The position numbers were made by a program, and so were the translations under genes. Under the pieces are notes generated by a model. The model was given only the letters and a program-made list of their open reading frames with translations, did no database searches and was not told where the DNA came from. Below, in pieces: positions 18,677-32,163 of a DNA stretch of 64,000 bases (positions are counted from its first letter, which is position 1; every line of letters begins with the position of its first letter). Source of the DNA: Actinomycetota bacterium (lineage in GTDB: Bacteria > Actinomycetota > UBA4738 > HRBIN12); contig DASQWI010000021.1 of NCBI GenBank assembly GCA_035640355.1, positions 25,211-89,210 of the forward strand, given 5' to 3'.

Positions 18677-19458
18677 TCGGCGCGGAGTTCGAACCACCGG
18701 GGACGGAGGACTTCCTCTTCCGTTGCTGGGGTTCGCCCATCTCGATCTTCGGCGCCAGCGTGTGTATCAACTTCATCACGTTTCTCGTGCTGATGACGAC
18801 GCTGATCGTCGTCGTGCTGTTCTTCCTCGCGTTCCGCCGGCCCCAGGCCGTGCCAGGGAAGTTCCAGGCACTCATGGAGCTCGGCATCCAATTCGTCCGC
18901 GAGCAGATCGCGATACCCATGCTCGGCCCTACAGCCGCTCGCTACCTACCGCTGCTCACCTCCTTCTTCTTCTTCATCCTGATCGCCAACTTCTTCGAAG
19001 TGCTCCCCGGATTCAGCCTTGCCCCGACGAGCCGCATCGCGATCCCACTGGTGCTGGCCGTCATCTCCTGGGTGACGTACAACGGGGCCGGGATCGCCAA
19101 GCACGGCTTCCTCGGATACCTCCGACACACCTGCATCATCGAGGAGGCGCCGGGGGTGCTCCGCTACACGTTGCTTCCGTTGATCGAGTTCATCTCGAAC
19201 ATCGTCGTCCGGCCGATCACGTTGACCGTTCGTCTGTGGGCCAACTTCCTGGCCGGTCATTTCCTGCTGGCGATCTTCTTCCTTGGGACGATCTTCTTCC
19301 TTGTGAACGGTCCGAAGACGTGGATCCTTGTCCCGTTCTCGTTCCCTCTGGCCGTCATCCTCGTCGGCTTCGAGATCTTCGTTGCGGTCCTACAGGCGTT
19401 CATCTTCGCCATCCTCACCGCCTCGTACATCGGGCAGGCGGTGGCGGAGGAGCATTAG
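18673..19458 (+). CDS. atpB: ATP synthase Fo subunit a
   Basis: A polytopic subunit of about 261 residues. The essential arginine helix is visible as TLTVRLWANFLAGH, and the C-terminal helices are intact. It forms the two proton half-channels against the c-ring. The start chosen is TTG 18673, which overlaps the previous stop (TTGA); GTG 18652 would add seven residues. Confidence 0.93.
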   Translation: MIGAEFEPPGTEDFLFRCWGSPISIFGASVCINFITFLVLMTTLIVVVLFFLAFRRPQAVPGKFQALMELGIQFVREQIAIPMLGPTAARYLPLLTSFFFFILIANFFEVLPGFSLAPTSRIAIPLVLAVISWVTYNGAGIAKHGFLGYLRHTCIIEEAPGVLRYTLLPLIEFISNIVVRPITLTVRLWANFLAGHFLLAIFFLGTIFFLVNGPKTWILVPFSFPLAVILVGFEIFVAVLQAFIFAILTASYIGQAVAEEH

Positions 19459-19474
19459 ACAGGGAGGCTGCTGA

Positions 19475-19720
<246 letters not shown>

Positions 19721-19731
19721 GGGGCCGACGA

Positions 19732-20304
19732 ATGTTCTCAGTCATCTTCATCATCCTGGCTCAGGCGGAAGAGCCCGTCGAGGAGCCCAGCGAGGTCGAG
19801 AACATCCTTCCGCACGCGAGCGAGCTCATCATCGCGGCGATCGGCTTCGCCATCGTGTTCTTCTTCATGTGGAAGTGGGTCTTGCCCAGAGTGAACGCAT
19901 TGCTCGAGGACCGACGGACCCGGATCCAGGGCGACCTTGAACAGGCCGAGGAGACGCGCCGAACGGCCGAGCGTGAGCTCGAGGAGTACCGCAAGCAACT
20001 GGCAGGCGCGCGCGAGGAAGCGAACCGCATCGTCGAGGAGGCCCGACGAGCGGCCGACCAGATGCGCGCCGACCTCCAACAGCGCGCCGAGCAGGAGGCG
20101 CAAGCGACGGTCGCGCGCGCGCAGGAGGAGATCCGTGCCGAACGCGATCGCGTCTTCGAGGAGCTCCGCGGTGAGGTGGCGCAGATCGCCGTGGAGATCG
20201 CCGAGCGCGTGGTGGGGCAGGCGATCGACGAGACCGCGCATCAGCGGCTGATCGACGAGTACATCGATGAGCTGTCAGGCAGCGGCGGCCGGGGATCCGG
20301 GTAG
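19732..20304 (+). CDS. atpF: ATP synthase Fo subunit b
   Basis: A 190-residue subunit: a short N-terminal segment, one membrane helix (about 32-50, FAIVFFFMWKWVLP) and a long charged helix (about 55-165) that forms the peripheral stalk. The first ~25 residues include a hydrophobic start and an acidic Glu/Pro patch, unusual for E. coli b but seen in actinobacteria. Twelve bases follow the atpE stop. Confidence 0.94.
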   Translation: MFSVIFIILAQAEEPVEEPSEVENILPHASELIIAAIGFAIVFFFMWKWVLPRVNALLEDRRTRIQGDLEQAEETRRTAERELEEYRKQLAGAREEANRIVEEARRAADQMRADLQQRAEQEAQATVARAQEEIRAERDRVFEELRGEVAQIAVEIAERVVGQAIDETAHQRLIDEYIDELSGSGGRGSG

Positions 20305-20308
20305 GGCC

Positions 20309-20848
20309 ATGGCCGAACGCGACGATGTACTTCGCGGGTACGCAGACGCGCTGTTCGCCGTGGCCGAGGCCGAAGGGGAGCTCGACACGGTCGAAGCACA
20401 GCTCTATGCGTTCGCGCGGATGCTCGAGCAGCAGGCTCGATTCCGCGAGGCGCTCGTGGATCCGGCGCTGCCGATCGAGAACAAGCGCGACCTGATCCGC
20501 GACGCGATCGGGAACCGCGTCAACCCGATCGCCCTGAACCTGCTGACGCTCCTGGTCGAGCAGGGGCGAGCACGCGAGGTCGAGACCATCATCGACACGC
20601 TGGCCCAAGTGGTGGCGGAGCGACGGCAGCGCGCCCTGGCCGAGGTTCGCTCGGCCGTGCCGCTCGACCAGACGCAGCGCCAACGCCTGCAAGAGGCGCT
20701 GTCGGAGGCCACGGGACGCCGGATCGAGCTCAGAGTGGTCGTCGACCCGACCGTGATCGGCGGCGTCGTCGCGCGTGTGGGGGACGAGATTTTCGACGGG
20801 TCCGTTCGGACCCGACTGGAAGAAGCCAAACAACACCTGTTGGTGTAA
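20309..20848 (+). CDS. atpH: ATP synthase F1 subunit delta
   Basis: A 179-residue OSCP/delta protein linking the b stalk to the top of F1. The N-terminal six-helix domain ([13 protein letters not shown]) and C-terminal [30 protein letters not shown] tail are typical (the tail spans about residues 148-170). Five bases follow the atpF stop. A dispersed hairpin element begins two bases after its own stop codon. Confidence 0.94.
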   Translation: MAERDDVLRGYADALFAVAEAEGELDTVEAQLYAFARMLEQQARFREALVDPALPIENKRDLIRDAIGNRVNPIALNLLTLLVEQGRAREVETIIDTLAQVVAERRQRALAEVRSAVPLDQTQRQRLQEALSEATGRRIELRVVVDPTVIGGVVARVGDEIFDGSVRTRLEEAKQHLLV

Positions 20849-20849
20849 C

Positions 20850-20901
20850 GGGGGTTCGGGGGGTAGCACAGCGAGCGAAGCGAGCGTTGTGCGAACCCCC
20901 G
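20850..20901 (+). repeat. Dispersed hairpin element, copy 1 (atpH-atpA junction)
   Basis: GGGGGTTC at 20850-20857 pairs perfectly with GAACCCCC at 20893-20900. An inner stem GCACA/TGTGC (20866-20870 with 20888-20892) closes a loop containing GCGAGCGAAGCGAGCG. The same ~50-base sequence recurs at 24965-25011 and, inverted, at 40206-40257. Here the [11 protein letters not shown] reading frame of the element is continuous with atpA, which raises the question of where atpA starts. Confidence 0.85.
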
Positions 20902-20927
20902 AGGGACAGTGGGGAGCTGGTGACGAA

Positions 20928-22613
<1,686 letters not shown>

Positions 22614-22616
22614 CCG

Positions 22617-24963
<2,347 letters not shown>

Positions 24964-24964
24964 C

Positions 24965-25011
24965 GGGGGTGGGGGTAGCAGTGAGCGAAGCGAACGTTGT
25001 GCGGACCCCCG
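24965..25011 (+). repeat. Dispersed hairpin element, copy 2 (atpD-atpC junction)
   Basis: Starts one base after the atpD stop. GGGGGT pairs with ACCCCC, and GCA pairs with TGC inside. The element contains a micro-ORF starting GTG at 24981 (MSEANVVRTPGS) whose TAA overlaps the ATG of atpC at 25019, a layout that would couple translation of the two. Confidence 0.85.
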
Positions 25012-25018
25012 GGTCGTA

Positions 25019-25312
25019 ATGGCCACGCTCGACGTCCACGTGGTCACGCCCGAGCGCGAGGTCTGGTCTGGAACGGCGCAGATGGTCGTCGCGCACGGCG
25101 TCGAAGGCGATGTCGGGATCCTCGCCGGTCACGCGCCACTTCTGATCCGCCTGGCCAACGCCCCTCTTCGGATCCAGCGCGAGGATGGACGTTGGGAACG
25201 GACGGCCGTCGAGGGCGGATTCATGCACGTCACGAGCGGGGATGATGGAACCCGCGTCGACGTGCTGGCGTCCCAGGCTGGCGACGTCGCCGAGGCCGAA
25301 GCCGGGCGTTGA
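25019..25312 (+). CDS. atpC: ATP synthase F1 subunit epsilon
   Basis: A 97-residue subunit consisting of the N-terminal beta-sandwich (VVTPEREVWSG; GDVGILAGHAPLL). The C-terminal helical hairpin of ~45 residues, which inhibits ATP hydrolysis in many bacteria, is missing apart from a short acidic tail. Short epsilons are known in some actinobacteria. The ATG overlaps the stop of a micro-ORF in the hairpin element. Confidence 0.93.
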   Translation: MATLDVHVVTPEREVWSGTAQMVVAHGVEGDVGILAGHAPLLIRLANAPLRIQREDGRWERTAVEGGFMHVTSGDDGTRVDVLASQAGDVAEAEAGR

Positions 25313-25412
25313 GGTCCCGGCCGGGCGAAGGTCTGGATCTAGGATCGTGCGTTCACCGGCGCAGTAGCGGTCGGCCAGGGTGGTTCTGAACGAAGGCTTG
25401 GGGAGCGGGCGC

Positions 25413-26684
25413 ATGGATCGGTTGGTGGTCACAGGCGGAACGCCGCTTTCGGGCAGCGTTCCCATCGCCGGCGCCAAGAACTCGGCGCTGAAGCTCATGG
25501 CCGCCGCACTCCTCGCGCCCGGCCGTTCGGTGATCCACAACGTCCCCCGGATCCAGGACTGCGTAACGATGGTGGAGGTGCTCGAGCACCTCGGCGCGGC
25601 GCCCGCGTGGACCGATGGCACCCTGATGATCGACGCGACCGATGTCACGCCGCGCGAGACGCCGTACGAGCTCGTCAGTCGGATGCGCGCATCCATCCTC
25701 GTTCTCGGACCCCTCCTCGCGCGGTTCGGTTACGCGCGCGTCGCGATGCCGGGCGGGTGCAACATCGGTTCCCGCCAGATCGACCTGCACGTCCGGGGGC
25801 TGGAGAAGATGGGCGCGCAGTTCCACTCGGAGCACGGGTTCTTCGAGGCGACGGCACAAGGCCTCCGTGGCGCGGTCATCACGCTCGATTTCCCGAGCGT
25901 CGGCGCGACGGAGAACGCGCTCATGGCGGCGGTCGCGGCGCGAGGTACCACGGTGATCGAGAATGCCGCGCGCGAACCGGAGCTCGTCGACCTCGCGTCG
26001 TTCCTCACGGGGATGGGGGCGAGCATCGAAGGAGTGGGAACCCCGACGATCGAGATCGAAGGCGTGGACGCGTTCGAGCCCGTGGAGCACACCGTCATCC
26101 CAGACCGCGTCGAGGTCGGGACGTTCGCCATCGCGGCGTGCGCGACCGGTGGAAGCGTGGTGCTCGAGGGCGCGCGAGCCGACCACATGGATCTGGTCTT
26201 TTCCAAGCTCGCGGACGCCGGAGCGGACGTCTCCATCACCGAGGACGGTGTTGCGGTCTCGTTGCGCTCTCGTCCCAATGAGGTGGATCTCGTGACGTTG
26301 CCGTATCCGGGGTTCCCCACGGATCTGCAGCCACAGATGATGGCGTTCCTCGCGGGTGCTGACGGCACGAGCATCGTGACAGAGAACGTGTTCGAGAGCC
26401 GGTTCATGTTCGTGGATGAGCTCAACCGAATGGGCGCCGACATCCGAACCGAGGGACACCACGCGGTGATCCGCGGCGTCGAGCGGCTCTCCGCGGCGCC
26501 GGTTCGAGCGCTCGACATCCGCGCCGGGGCGGCGATGGTGATCGCGGCCCTCGCCGCCGACGGCGTCACCGAGATCGAGGACATGTACCACGTCGACCGC
26601 GGGTACCAAGACTTCGAGGCGAAACTGTCGATGCTCGGCGCCACTGCCCGGCGCGAACGCGAGTTGTCCGTCGCCTACTCGTGA
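25413..26684 (+). CDS. murA: UDP-N-acetylglucosamine 1-carboxyvinyltransferase
   Basis: A 423-residue enolpyruvyl transferase making the first committed peptidoglycan precursor. [11 protein letters not shown] near residue 20 and the catalytic C116 in [10 protein letters not shown] are present; a cysteine here normally means fosfomycin sensitivity. The start is ATG 25413 behind GGGGAG; GTG 25380 would add 11 residues. A TAGGAT at 25340 in the 100-base gap may be its -10. murA after atpC is the usual actinobacterial order. Confidence 0.95.
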   Translation: MDRLVVTGGTPLSGSVPIAGAKNSALKLMAAALLAPGRSVIHNVPRIQDCVTMVEVLEHLGAAPAWTDGTLMIDATDVTPRETPYELVSRMRASILVLGPLLARFGYARVAMPGGCNIGSRQIDLHVRGLEKMGAQFHSEHGFFEATAQGLRGAVITLDFPSVGATENALMAAVAARGTTVIENAAREPELVDLASFLTGMGASIEGVGTPTIEIEGVDAFEPVEHTVIPDRVEVGTFAIAACATGGSVVLEGARADHMDLVFSKLADAGADVSITEDGVAVSLRSRPNEVDLVTLPYPGFPTDLQPQMMAFLAGADGTSIVTENVFESRFMFVDELNRMGADIRTEGHHAVIRGVERLSAAPVRALDIRAGAAMVIAALAADGVTEIEDMYHVDRGYQDFEAKLSMLGATARRERELSVAYS

Positions 26685-28384
26685 CCCGAGCGCGGCTCGG
26701 CGCGCTCCTGGTTATGGCGGGGGTTGCGTTCGCGACCGTGATCTCCCTCCAACCAGTGCGCGCGCAGATCGACGAAGACCGGCGCGTGATGATCGTGTTC
26801 GTCGCCGACTCGTCCTTCGAGGAGCTTCTGGCGATGCCCGATGTCGCATCGCTCGCCCGAGCGGGCGGTGCCGCGCTGCTCGCACGGTCCGAGCCGCTCG
26901 TTGACATCCTCCACGCCGGCGCCGGACGCGGCGTGGTGAGAACGATCGTCGGTTCCCAAGTCGCCGAGGGGGACCTCGCGAACCTCGTCGAGCGAGCCGT
27001 CCTCGGAAACCTGTTCGTCCAACCCGACGAGGTCCTCGTGATCGTCATCGGAACAGACTTCGGCGACCCATCGCCCGCCGCTGAAGGTGGCATCGTGCTC
27101 GCTGCCGGCGGGCTCGGTGAGCCCGGCGACGTGTTCTCGGAGACGGGCGAGCAGGGCTCGCTCACGTCGGACTCGACTCGTCGGGACGGCGTCGTCCTTG
27201 GGGACGACGTTCGGCCGACCGTAGCCGCGTACCTGGGTACAAACGCTGACCGTGGATCCACCGCCGGCGAGCCGATCCGGATCATCGAGGGTCCGCCGCC
27301 GTATCAGTTGTACGAGCGCTACCTCGCGCAGCGGCGACTGTACGTGCCGATCGGGACCGCCGCCGCCGCGTACGTGATCGGTGCGGGCCTGTTGGCGATC
27401 GGTCTGCTCGCGCGGGGAGCACGGGTGCCGGTCGCGTGGCGTCGCGTGATGGGGTGGGCCTCACTCTCCGTACCCATGCTCGCGACCGGGCTGCTCGCTG
27501 CGGGTCACCTTCCGGAGCTGTCGTACGCGACGGCCGTGCCGATGGTGGCGATCGTGACGGTGTTCGGAACGATGGCGTTCTCTCCGCTCGAACGCGCGGA
27601 GACGACGCTCGTGCCGTTCGGCATCGGCATCGCCGTCCTCATCGCGTTCGTCCTCGAGGCGGCGTCCGGATGGGCGGGGATGCTGACGCCGCTGCTCGGC
27701 GGGTCGCAGCTCGACGGGGGGAGGTTCTACGGGTTGCCGAACGTGGCTCTCGGTTTGCTCGTCGGCTCTTGTCTGTGGGTGGCGCATCGTCTCGGCACGC
27801 TCGCCGGATTCGCGTTGCTCTGCGGCGCAGGGCTGTTCGCGGGCCTACCGTTCATCGGCGCCGACCTGGGCGGAGCGGTCACGTCGTTCGTCGCGGCCGG
27901 ACTGTGGCTCGCGGTTCGCGAGCGCGACCGGCTGGCGATCGCGAAGGGGGCCGCCGTCACGGTGGCCGTCACCGCGATCGGGACGGCCGTGATCCTCGTG
28001 AGCCACGCGCTCTTACCGTTCGAAACGCACGTGACGAGGTTCGAGAGCGACACGAATGGCCTCGGCGGAGTGACCCGCACGCTCGTCGAGCGTCTCGAGG
28101 CCGGGGTCGACCTCATCGCTCGCAACCCCGCGGCGCTGATCCCCGTCGTCGGTCTCCCCATCGCGTTGTTCGTCGCGCTCCGGCCGCCGCCGCCCATCCG
28201 CGCCACCTTCCGGCGATGGCCCGCGTGGCGCGACGCCGTGGTCGTGACGTTCGTCGCCGGGGTCGTGGCCTATCTCGTGAACGACACCGGACCGGCCGCC
28301 GCAGGACTCTTCTTCGGGCTCGGCCTGGGAGGAATGGTGGGCGTGTCGCTTCTCGCACCCACCGGCAAGATGGGGGCGGAATGA
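26681..28384 (+). CDS. Membrane protein with N-terminal extracytoplasmic phosphatase-like domain
   Basis: A 567-residue protein, GTG start overlapping murA (GTGA). A signal anchor (about 7-27) is followed by an extracytoplasmic region to about 225, with patches such as [15 protein letters not shown] and [15 protein letters not shown]. These recall alkaline-phosphatase-superfamily domains, but no full metal site is visible. Ten or so membrane helices follow, with [18 protein letters not shown] near residue 345, a block seen in other phosphatase-like membrane proteins. No function is assigned; location suggests an envelope role. Confidence 0.7.
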   Translation: MTRARLGALLVMAGVAFATVISLQPVRAQIDEDRRVMIVFVADSSFEELLAMPDVASLARAGGAALLARSEPLVDILHAGAGRGVVRTIVGSQVAEGDLANLVERAVLGNLFVQPDEVLVIVIGTDFGDPSPAAEGGIVLAAGGLGEPGDVFSETGEQGSLTSDSTRRDGVVLGDDVRPTVAAYLGTNADRGSTAGEPIRIIEGPPPYQLYERYLAQRRLYVPIGTAAAAYVIGAGLLAIGLLARGARVPVAWRRVMGWASLSVPMLATGLLAAGHLPELSYATAVPMVAIVTVFGTMAFSPLERAETTLVPFGIGIAVLIAFVLEAASGWAGMLTPLLGGSQLDGGRFYGLPNVALGLLVGSCLWVAHRLGTLAGFALLCGAGLFAGLPFIGADLGGAVTSFVAAGLWLAVRERDRLAIAKGAAVTVAVTAIGTAVILVSHALLPFETHVTRFESDTNGLGGVTRTLVERLEAGVDLIARNPAALIPVVGLPIALFVALRPPPPIRATFRRWPAWRDAVVVTFVAGVVAYLVNDTGPAAAGLFFGLGLGGMVGVSLLAPTGKMGAE

Positions 28385-29187
28385 GCGCTGACCTTCCTGG
28401 GCCGGATCTCGATCGAGTGCCGCCGCGACCGGACCGGCTCCCCGTCGGTCCGACACACGAAGACGTCACGCGTCTCCAGTCGCGACCGCGCGCCACCTGG
28501 ACGCCGTGGGAGGCGATCGCCGTGTACGTCGTCGCGTTCATCCTGGGAGGGATCACGACGATTCCGATCCTCGGTTGGATCGAGAACGAAGACCTCGCCG
28601 TGCTGTCGGCGAGCGCCGTCGCCTCGATCGTGATCGCCGGCACGCTCCTGGGGTGGCTCTCGGCAAGGCACCCAGACTGGCGCGACATCCTGGGGTTCCC
28701 GGCTCGACGCGAGTGGTGGGCCGAGATCCGTTCCTCGATCGGGTTCGGTCTCGCGCTGTACCCGGCGATGGTGTTCGTGGTGGGGGTGATCCTCGCGCTG
28801 CTTCTCGGCGTCATCTCCGGTGAGCCCGTCGAGGCGCCCGAGCAGGTGCCGTCCGAACCGTCGACCGCGACGGTGATCGTCACCGTCGTCTACGGGATCG
28901 TCATAGCGCCGCTGAGCGAGGAACTGTTCTTCCGCGGCGTGCTGTTCCGCGCGGTGCGCGATCGCTACGGCCTGCTGAGCGGGCTGCTCGCGTCGGGGGT
29001 CGGGTTCGGCCTCATCCACTTCCTCGACGCGGACTGGCAGGACGCGTTGTTGCTGATCGGCGTGATGTTCTTCAACGGGATCGCGCTCGCGTGGTGGTAC
29101 GAGCGGCGAGGAACGATCCTCGCTCCGATCGTCGCGCACGTGGTGTTCAACGTCATCGGGCTGACGCTGATCTACACGCTTCGGTAG
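28381..29187 (+). CDS. CPBP-family intramembrane glutamic endopeptidase
   Basis: A 268-residue protein with a ~40-residue polar N-terminus and about seven membrane helices. The three CPBP (CAAX protease and bacteriocin-processing) motifs are in order: PLSEELFFRG, GFGLIHF and HVVFNV. They supply the catalytic glutamates and histidines of the Rce1-like protease fold. Substrates in bacteria are mostly unknown. The start overlaps the previous stop (ATGA). Confidence 0.9.
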   Translation: MSADLPGPDLDRVPPRPDRLPVGPTHEDVTRLQSRPRATWTPWEAIAVYVVAFILGGITTIPILGWIENEDLAVLSASAVASIVIAGTLLGWLSARHPDWRDILGFPARREWWAEIRSSIGFGLALYPAMVFVVGVILALLLGVISGEPVEAPEQVPSEPSTATVIVTVVYGIVIAPLSEELFFRGVLFRAVRDRYGLLSGLLASGVGFGLIHFLDADWQDALLLIGVMFFNGIALAWWYERRGTILAPIVAHVVFNVIGLTLIYTLR

Positions 29188-29190
29188 CGG

Positions 29191-31179
29191 CTAGCGAAGC
29201 TTCGCTGCCAGCGCGTTCGCGTTCATGTACGCGATCGCCTCGATCGTGACCATGGGATTCACTCCGGACGCGTTCGGGAACGACGAAGCGTCGCAAACGG
29301 AGATGTTTCGAACGTCCCACGTCTCGCCGTCAGGCCGGCAGGCCGACGATTCGGGCGTCGATCCCATGCGCGCCGTCCCCATCTGATGGAACGAGTAGAA
29401 CGCGCACTGCCCCGCCCGCCAGCCGCACGCGTCGGCCTCGGCAAGGAACCGCTCGCGGCTGCCGCGTCCCGGCTCGTACGCGATGTCCTTTGAGTGGACC
29501 GAGTGGATTCGCCGGGCGCCGGCCGCCTCGAGGATCCGCGCCGCGCCGTCCACACCGCGGCGCACGTGTTCAACGTCGTAGTCGGACAATCGGTATCGCG
29601 CGATGGGGTCGCCGCTCCGCCGCACACGGACCTCTCCCGCTCCGCGATCCCGAAGGAGAACGCCGATGACGCCGGCGTTCGGCAGTGCGCGAACGAACTC
29701 CGCGTGGTCCGCAGCCCTACGCCACGGCGCGAACCCGACCATGAGCCCTGGGTGGAGCGCCGTCGTCTCGTACCTGACGCCGTAGCCGTCGTGTAGGTCG
29801 CGCAGCTGGTCCGAGTAGAGGGCCTGGATCGTTCCCTCCCACGGGCGGACTTCCTCGTCGAAGACGCCGAGGAGTCCCGTGACCGGATGGAGCCGGAGAT
29901 GCCGGCCGATGTTCGCGTTGCGCAGGCCGGACCGCCGCAACAATGCGGGTGTGTGCAGCGAGCCCGCAGCGGCGACCACCGCACGAGAGCGGACGGCAAC
30001 ACGGTGACCTTCTCGCGTTCTCGCAATGATGCCGGTCGCGGCGCCGTTCGCCAGCGTGACGCGTTCCGCGCGCGTCCCCACCACGAAGCGAGCGCCGGCC
30101 GCATGTGCGTCGGCGAGCCACGTCTTGACCGTCGACTGCTTGGCTCCCACCCGACAGCCGAAACCGCAGTAGCCGCAGTCGGCGTCCTGCGTGCACCCCA
30201 GAACGTTCCGGGGCATCGCCTCGACGTGCCAATCGAGCGACTCCAACCCTCGGCGCATGATCTCGTCGCGACTGGACGCCTTGCCGTGATCCAGGTTGAC
30301 TCCGAGGCGAGCGCAGACCGCGTCGAGAGCGCGCGAGAACTCCTCGCCGGCGAACGCCGTCACGCCGGATCGGTGTGCCCACTCGTGTCTGACCTCTTCC
30401 GGCGTTCGGAACGACGTGGTGTAGTTGACGACCGTTCCGCCGCCGAGACAGGCGCCCGCCAGGATCCCCACGCTCTGGTCGTGCGTCGCCGTCGCGCCGC
30501 CTTGCAGGTACAGCGTCAGCCAGCCGCGGAGCTCGTCGCCATCGAAGTCAATGTCGTCGTAGTGATGGCCGGCTTCGATGACGATGACGTCGAGACCCGC
30601 GGCGGCGAGGACGCCGGCGGCGGTCCCGCCGCCGGCGCCCGAGCCCACGACACACACGTCACACTCGAGCTCGACATCGCGCTCGACGGGAAGCGGGACG
30701 ATCGACCGTTTTCGGGGCGCATCTTCGGCTGGGCGTCGCGGCCCTGGGTAGCCGAACCGCGCCGTCACCGGGTTCGGACCGCCGTCTGGGGCGGGCAGCA
30801 TGTGGTACAGCGCGAGGATCGACTTGCGGAGCGACTGGAACGCCGCTCGTCGCGCCGCGATCCGGCTGTCGCACCACGAAAGGAGCACGCGTTCGCGTTC
30901 CGGCAACGAGAGCGACGTGAAGCGCCGGCCGCGTTGCCACTCCCACACCGAGAGCAGCACGCGGAGCTGCGTCCGTTCACTCGGACTCAGATTCGCGTCG
31001 GCGGCCTCGATGAGCGTCTCCGGAACGCCGAGCTCAGACGCGGACGGCCGTCCGTCCAGCGGCGGCGCGAACGTGTCGCAGATCGCGCCGAGCGTCCGTC
31101 GCTGACCGCTGCTGAGCCTCACCGGAGCGCATCGTCCGCGCGGGCGCTCCGGCTCGTCAACCGGCTGCGGCTCGGTCAC
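29191..31179 (-). CDS. GMC-family FAD-dependent oxidoreductase (long-chain-alcohol oxidase-like)
   Basis: About 662 residues. An N-terminal helical region (~130 residues) precedes the FAD-binding VVGSGAGGGTAAGVLAAAG. A Cys-rich block (CTQDADCGYCGFGCRVGAK) is typical of the GMC branch that includes long-chain alcohol oxidases. The C-terminal domain carries SFHQMGTARMG, whose His is the likely catalytic base, and NPMVTIEAIA. It oxidises an alcohol; the substrate is not readable. The GTG at 31179 is taken as start; the frame is open further upstream but would run into the divergent meaB. Confidence 0.85.
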   Translation of the reverse strand: MTEPQPVDEPERPRGRCAPVRLSSGQRRTLGAICDTFAPPLDGRPSASELGVPETLIEAADANLSPSERTQLRVLLSVWEWQRGRRFTSLSLPERERVLLSWCDSRIAARRAAFQSLRKSILALYHMLPAPDGGPNPVTARFGYPGPRRPAEDAPRKRSIVPLPVERDVELECDVCVVGSGAGGGTAAGVLAAAGLDVIVIEAGHHYDDIDFDGDELRGWLTLYLQGGATATHDQSVGILAGACLGGGTVVNYTTSFRTPEEVRHEWAHRSGVTAFAGEEFSRALDAVCARLGVNLDHGKASSRDEIMRRGLESLDWHVEAMPRNVLGCTQDADCGYCGFGCRVGAKQSTVKTWLADAHAAGARFVVGTRAERVTLANGAATGIIARTREGHRVAVRSRAVVAAAGSLHTPALLRRSGLRNANIGRHLRLHPVTGLLGVFDEEVRPWEGTIQALYSDQLRDLHDGYGVRYETTALHPGLMVGFAPWRRAADHAEFVRALPNAGVIGVLLRDRGAGEVRVRRSGDPIARYRLSDYDVEHVRRGVDGAARILEAAGARRIHSVHSKDIAYEPGRGSRERFLAEADACGWRAGQCAFYSFHQMGTARMGSTPESSACRPDGETWDVRNISVCDASSFPNASGVNPMVTIEAIAYMNANALAAKLR
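29193..29206. terminator. Palindrome between convergent genes, possible bidirectional terminator
   Basis: AGCGAAGCTTCGCT is a perfect 14-base palindrome across the tail of the minus-strand GMC gene, six bases after the plus-strand stop at 29187. It could fold in both transcripts. No T-run follows, so activity is uncertain. Confidence 0.4.
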
Positions 31180-31199
31180 GTCGGTCGACGAGCTGCGGG

Positions 31200-31205
31200 T
31201 ACGCT
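31200..31205 (+). promoter_or_regulatory. -10 box (TACGCT) of meaB, leaderless configuration
   Basis: TACGCT ends six bases before the GTG start at 31212 in the 32-base divergent gap. Confidence 0.45.
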
Positions 31206-31211
31206 TCCGGC

Positions 31212-32144
31212 GTGGACCTCGTCGCCGGTGTGCTGAGCGGCGATCCGCGTTCGATCGCCCGGGCCATCTCGATGGTCGAGGACGGAGCCGAGGGTCTCGA
31301 GGAGCTCTCAAAGGGACTGTTTCCGCACACCGGTCGCGCGTGGACGATCGGTCTCACCGGTTCGCCGGGCGTGGGAAAGTCCACGCTCGCCGCGCAGCTC
31401 GTCCACGAGGCACGTCGGCGTGATCAGACCGTCGCGGTCCTGGCGATCGACCCGACGTCGCCGTTCACCGGAGGCGCGCTTCTGGGCGACCGCGTTCGGA
31501 TGCAGGCACACGCGACCGATCCCGCCGTCTTCATCCGCTCGATGGCCACGCGCGGGCACCTCGGCGGCATGGCGCTCGCCGCGCCGGAGGCCGTTCGCAT
31601 CCTCGACGCGGCCGGTCGGGATCGAATCCTGGTGGAGACGGTCGGCGTCGGGCAGGCGGAGGTCGACGTCGCAGCGGCGACCGACACGACGCTCGTCGTG
31701 GTCGCGCCCGGGTGGGGCGACCAGGTGCAGGTGGCGAAGGCCGGCATCCTCGAGATCGCCGACGTGTTCGTGGTGAACAAGTCCGACCGCGAGGGCGTGG
31801 AGGCGGCGATGCGAGATCTCCGTCAGATGATCCACATGGGCGCCGAGACGCCGTGGACTCCGCCGATCGTGAAGACCTCATCAACGGAGGCAGACGGCAT
31901 CGGCGAGCTGTGGGACGCGATCGAGGAACACCGAACGTACCTCGAGACCTCGGGCGAGCTCGACCAGACGCGTCGAGCTCGTCTCCTACGCGAGGTCGAG
32001 ACGCTCACAGCCGAACGCCTCCGTGCCGGTGCGCGCGAGCTCCTCACTTCGGACGTCGCGCTGGCCAACGACCTTGCGGAACGGCGGGTCGATCCGTATC
32101 GAGCCGCGGCTATCCTGGCCGAGAGGGTTCCGTCCGAACGCTGA
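31212..32144 (+). CDS. meaB: MeaB/ArgK-type G3E GTPase, mutase chaperone
   Basis: A 310-residue GTPase: Walker A GSPGVGKST near residue 53, the ETVGVGQ switch and the base-specificity motif NKSD. MeaB protects and reloads the cobalamin of methylmalonyl-CoA mutase and relatives. The next gene, 19 bases on, encodes the mutase large subunit, so the pairing is clear. GTG start. Confidence 0.94.
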   Translation: MDLVAGVLSGDPRSIARAISMVEDGAEGLEELSKGLFPHTGRAWTIGLTGSPGVGKSTLAAQLVHEARRRDQTVAVLAIDPTSPFTGGALLGDRVRMQAHATDPAVFIRSMATRGHLGGMALAAPEAVRILDAAGRDRILVETVGVGQAEVDVAAATDTTLVVVAPGWGDQVQVAKAGILEIADVFVVNKSDREGVEAAMRDLRQMIHMGAETPWTPPIVKTSSTEADGIGELWDAIEEHRTYLETSGELDQTRRARLLREVETLTAERLRAGARELLTSDVALANDLAERRVDPYRAAAILAERVPSER

Positions 32145-32163
32145 TCGGGAAAGGCCGCGAAGG

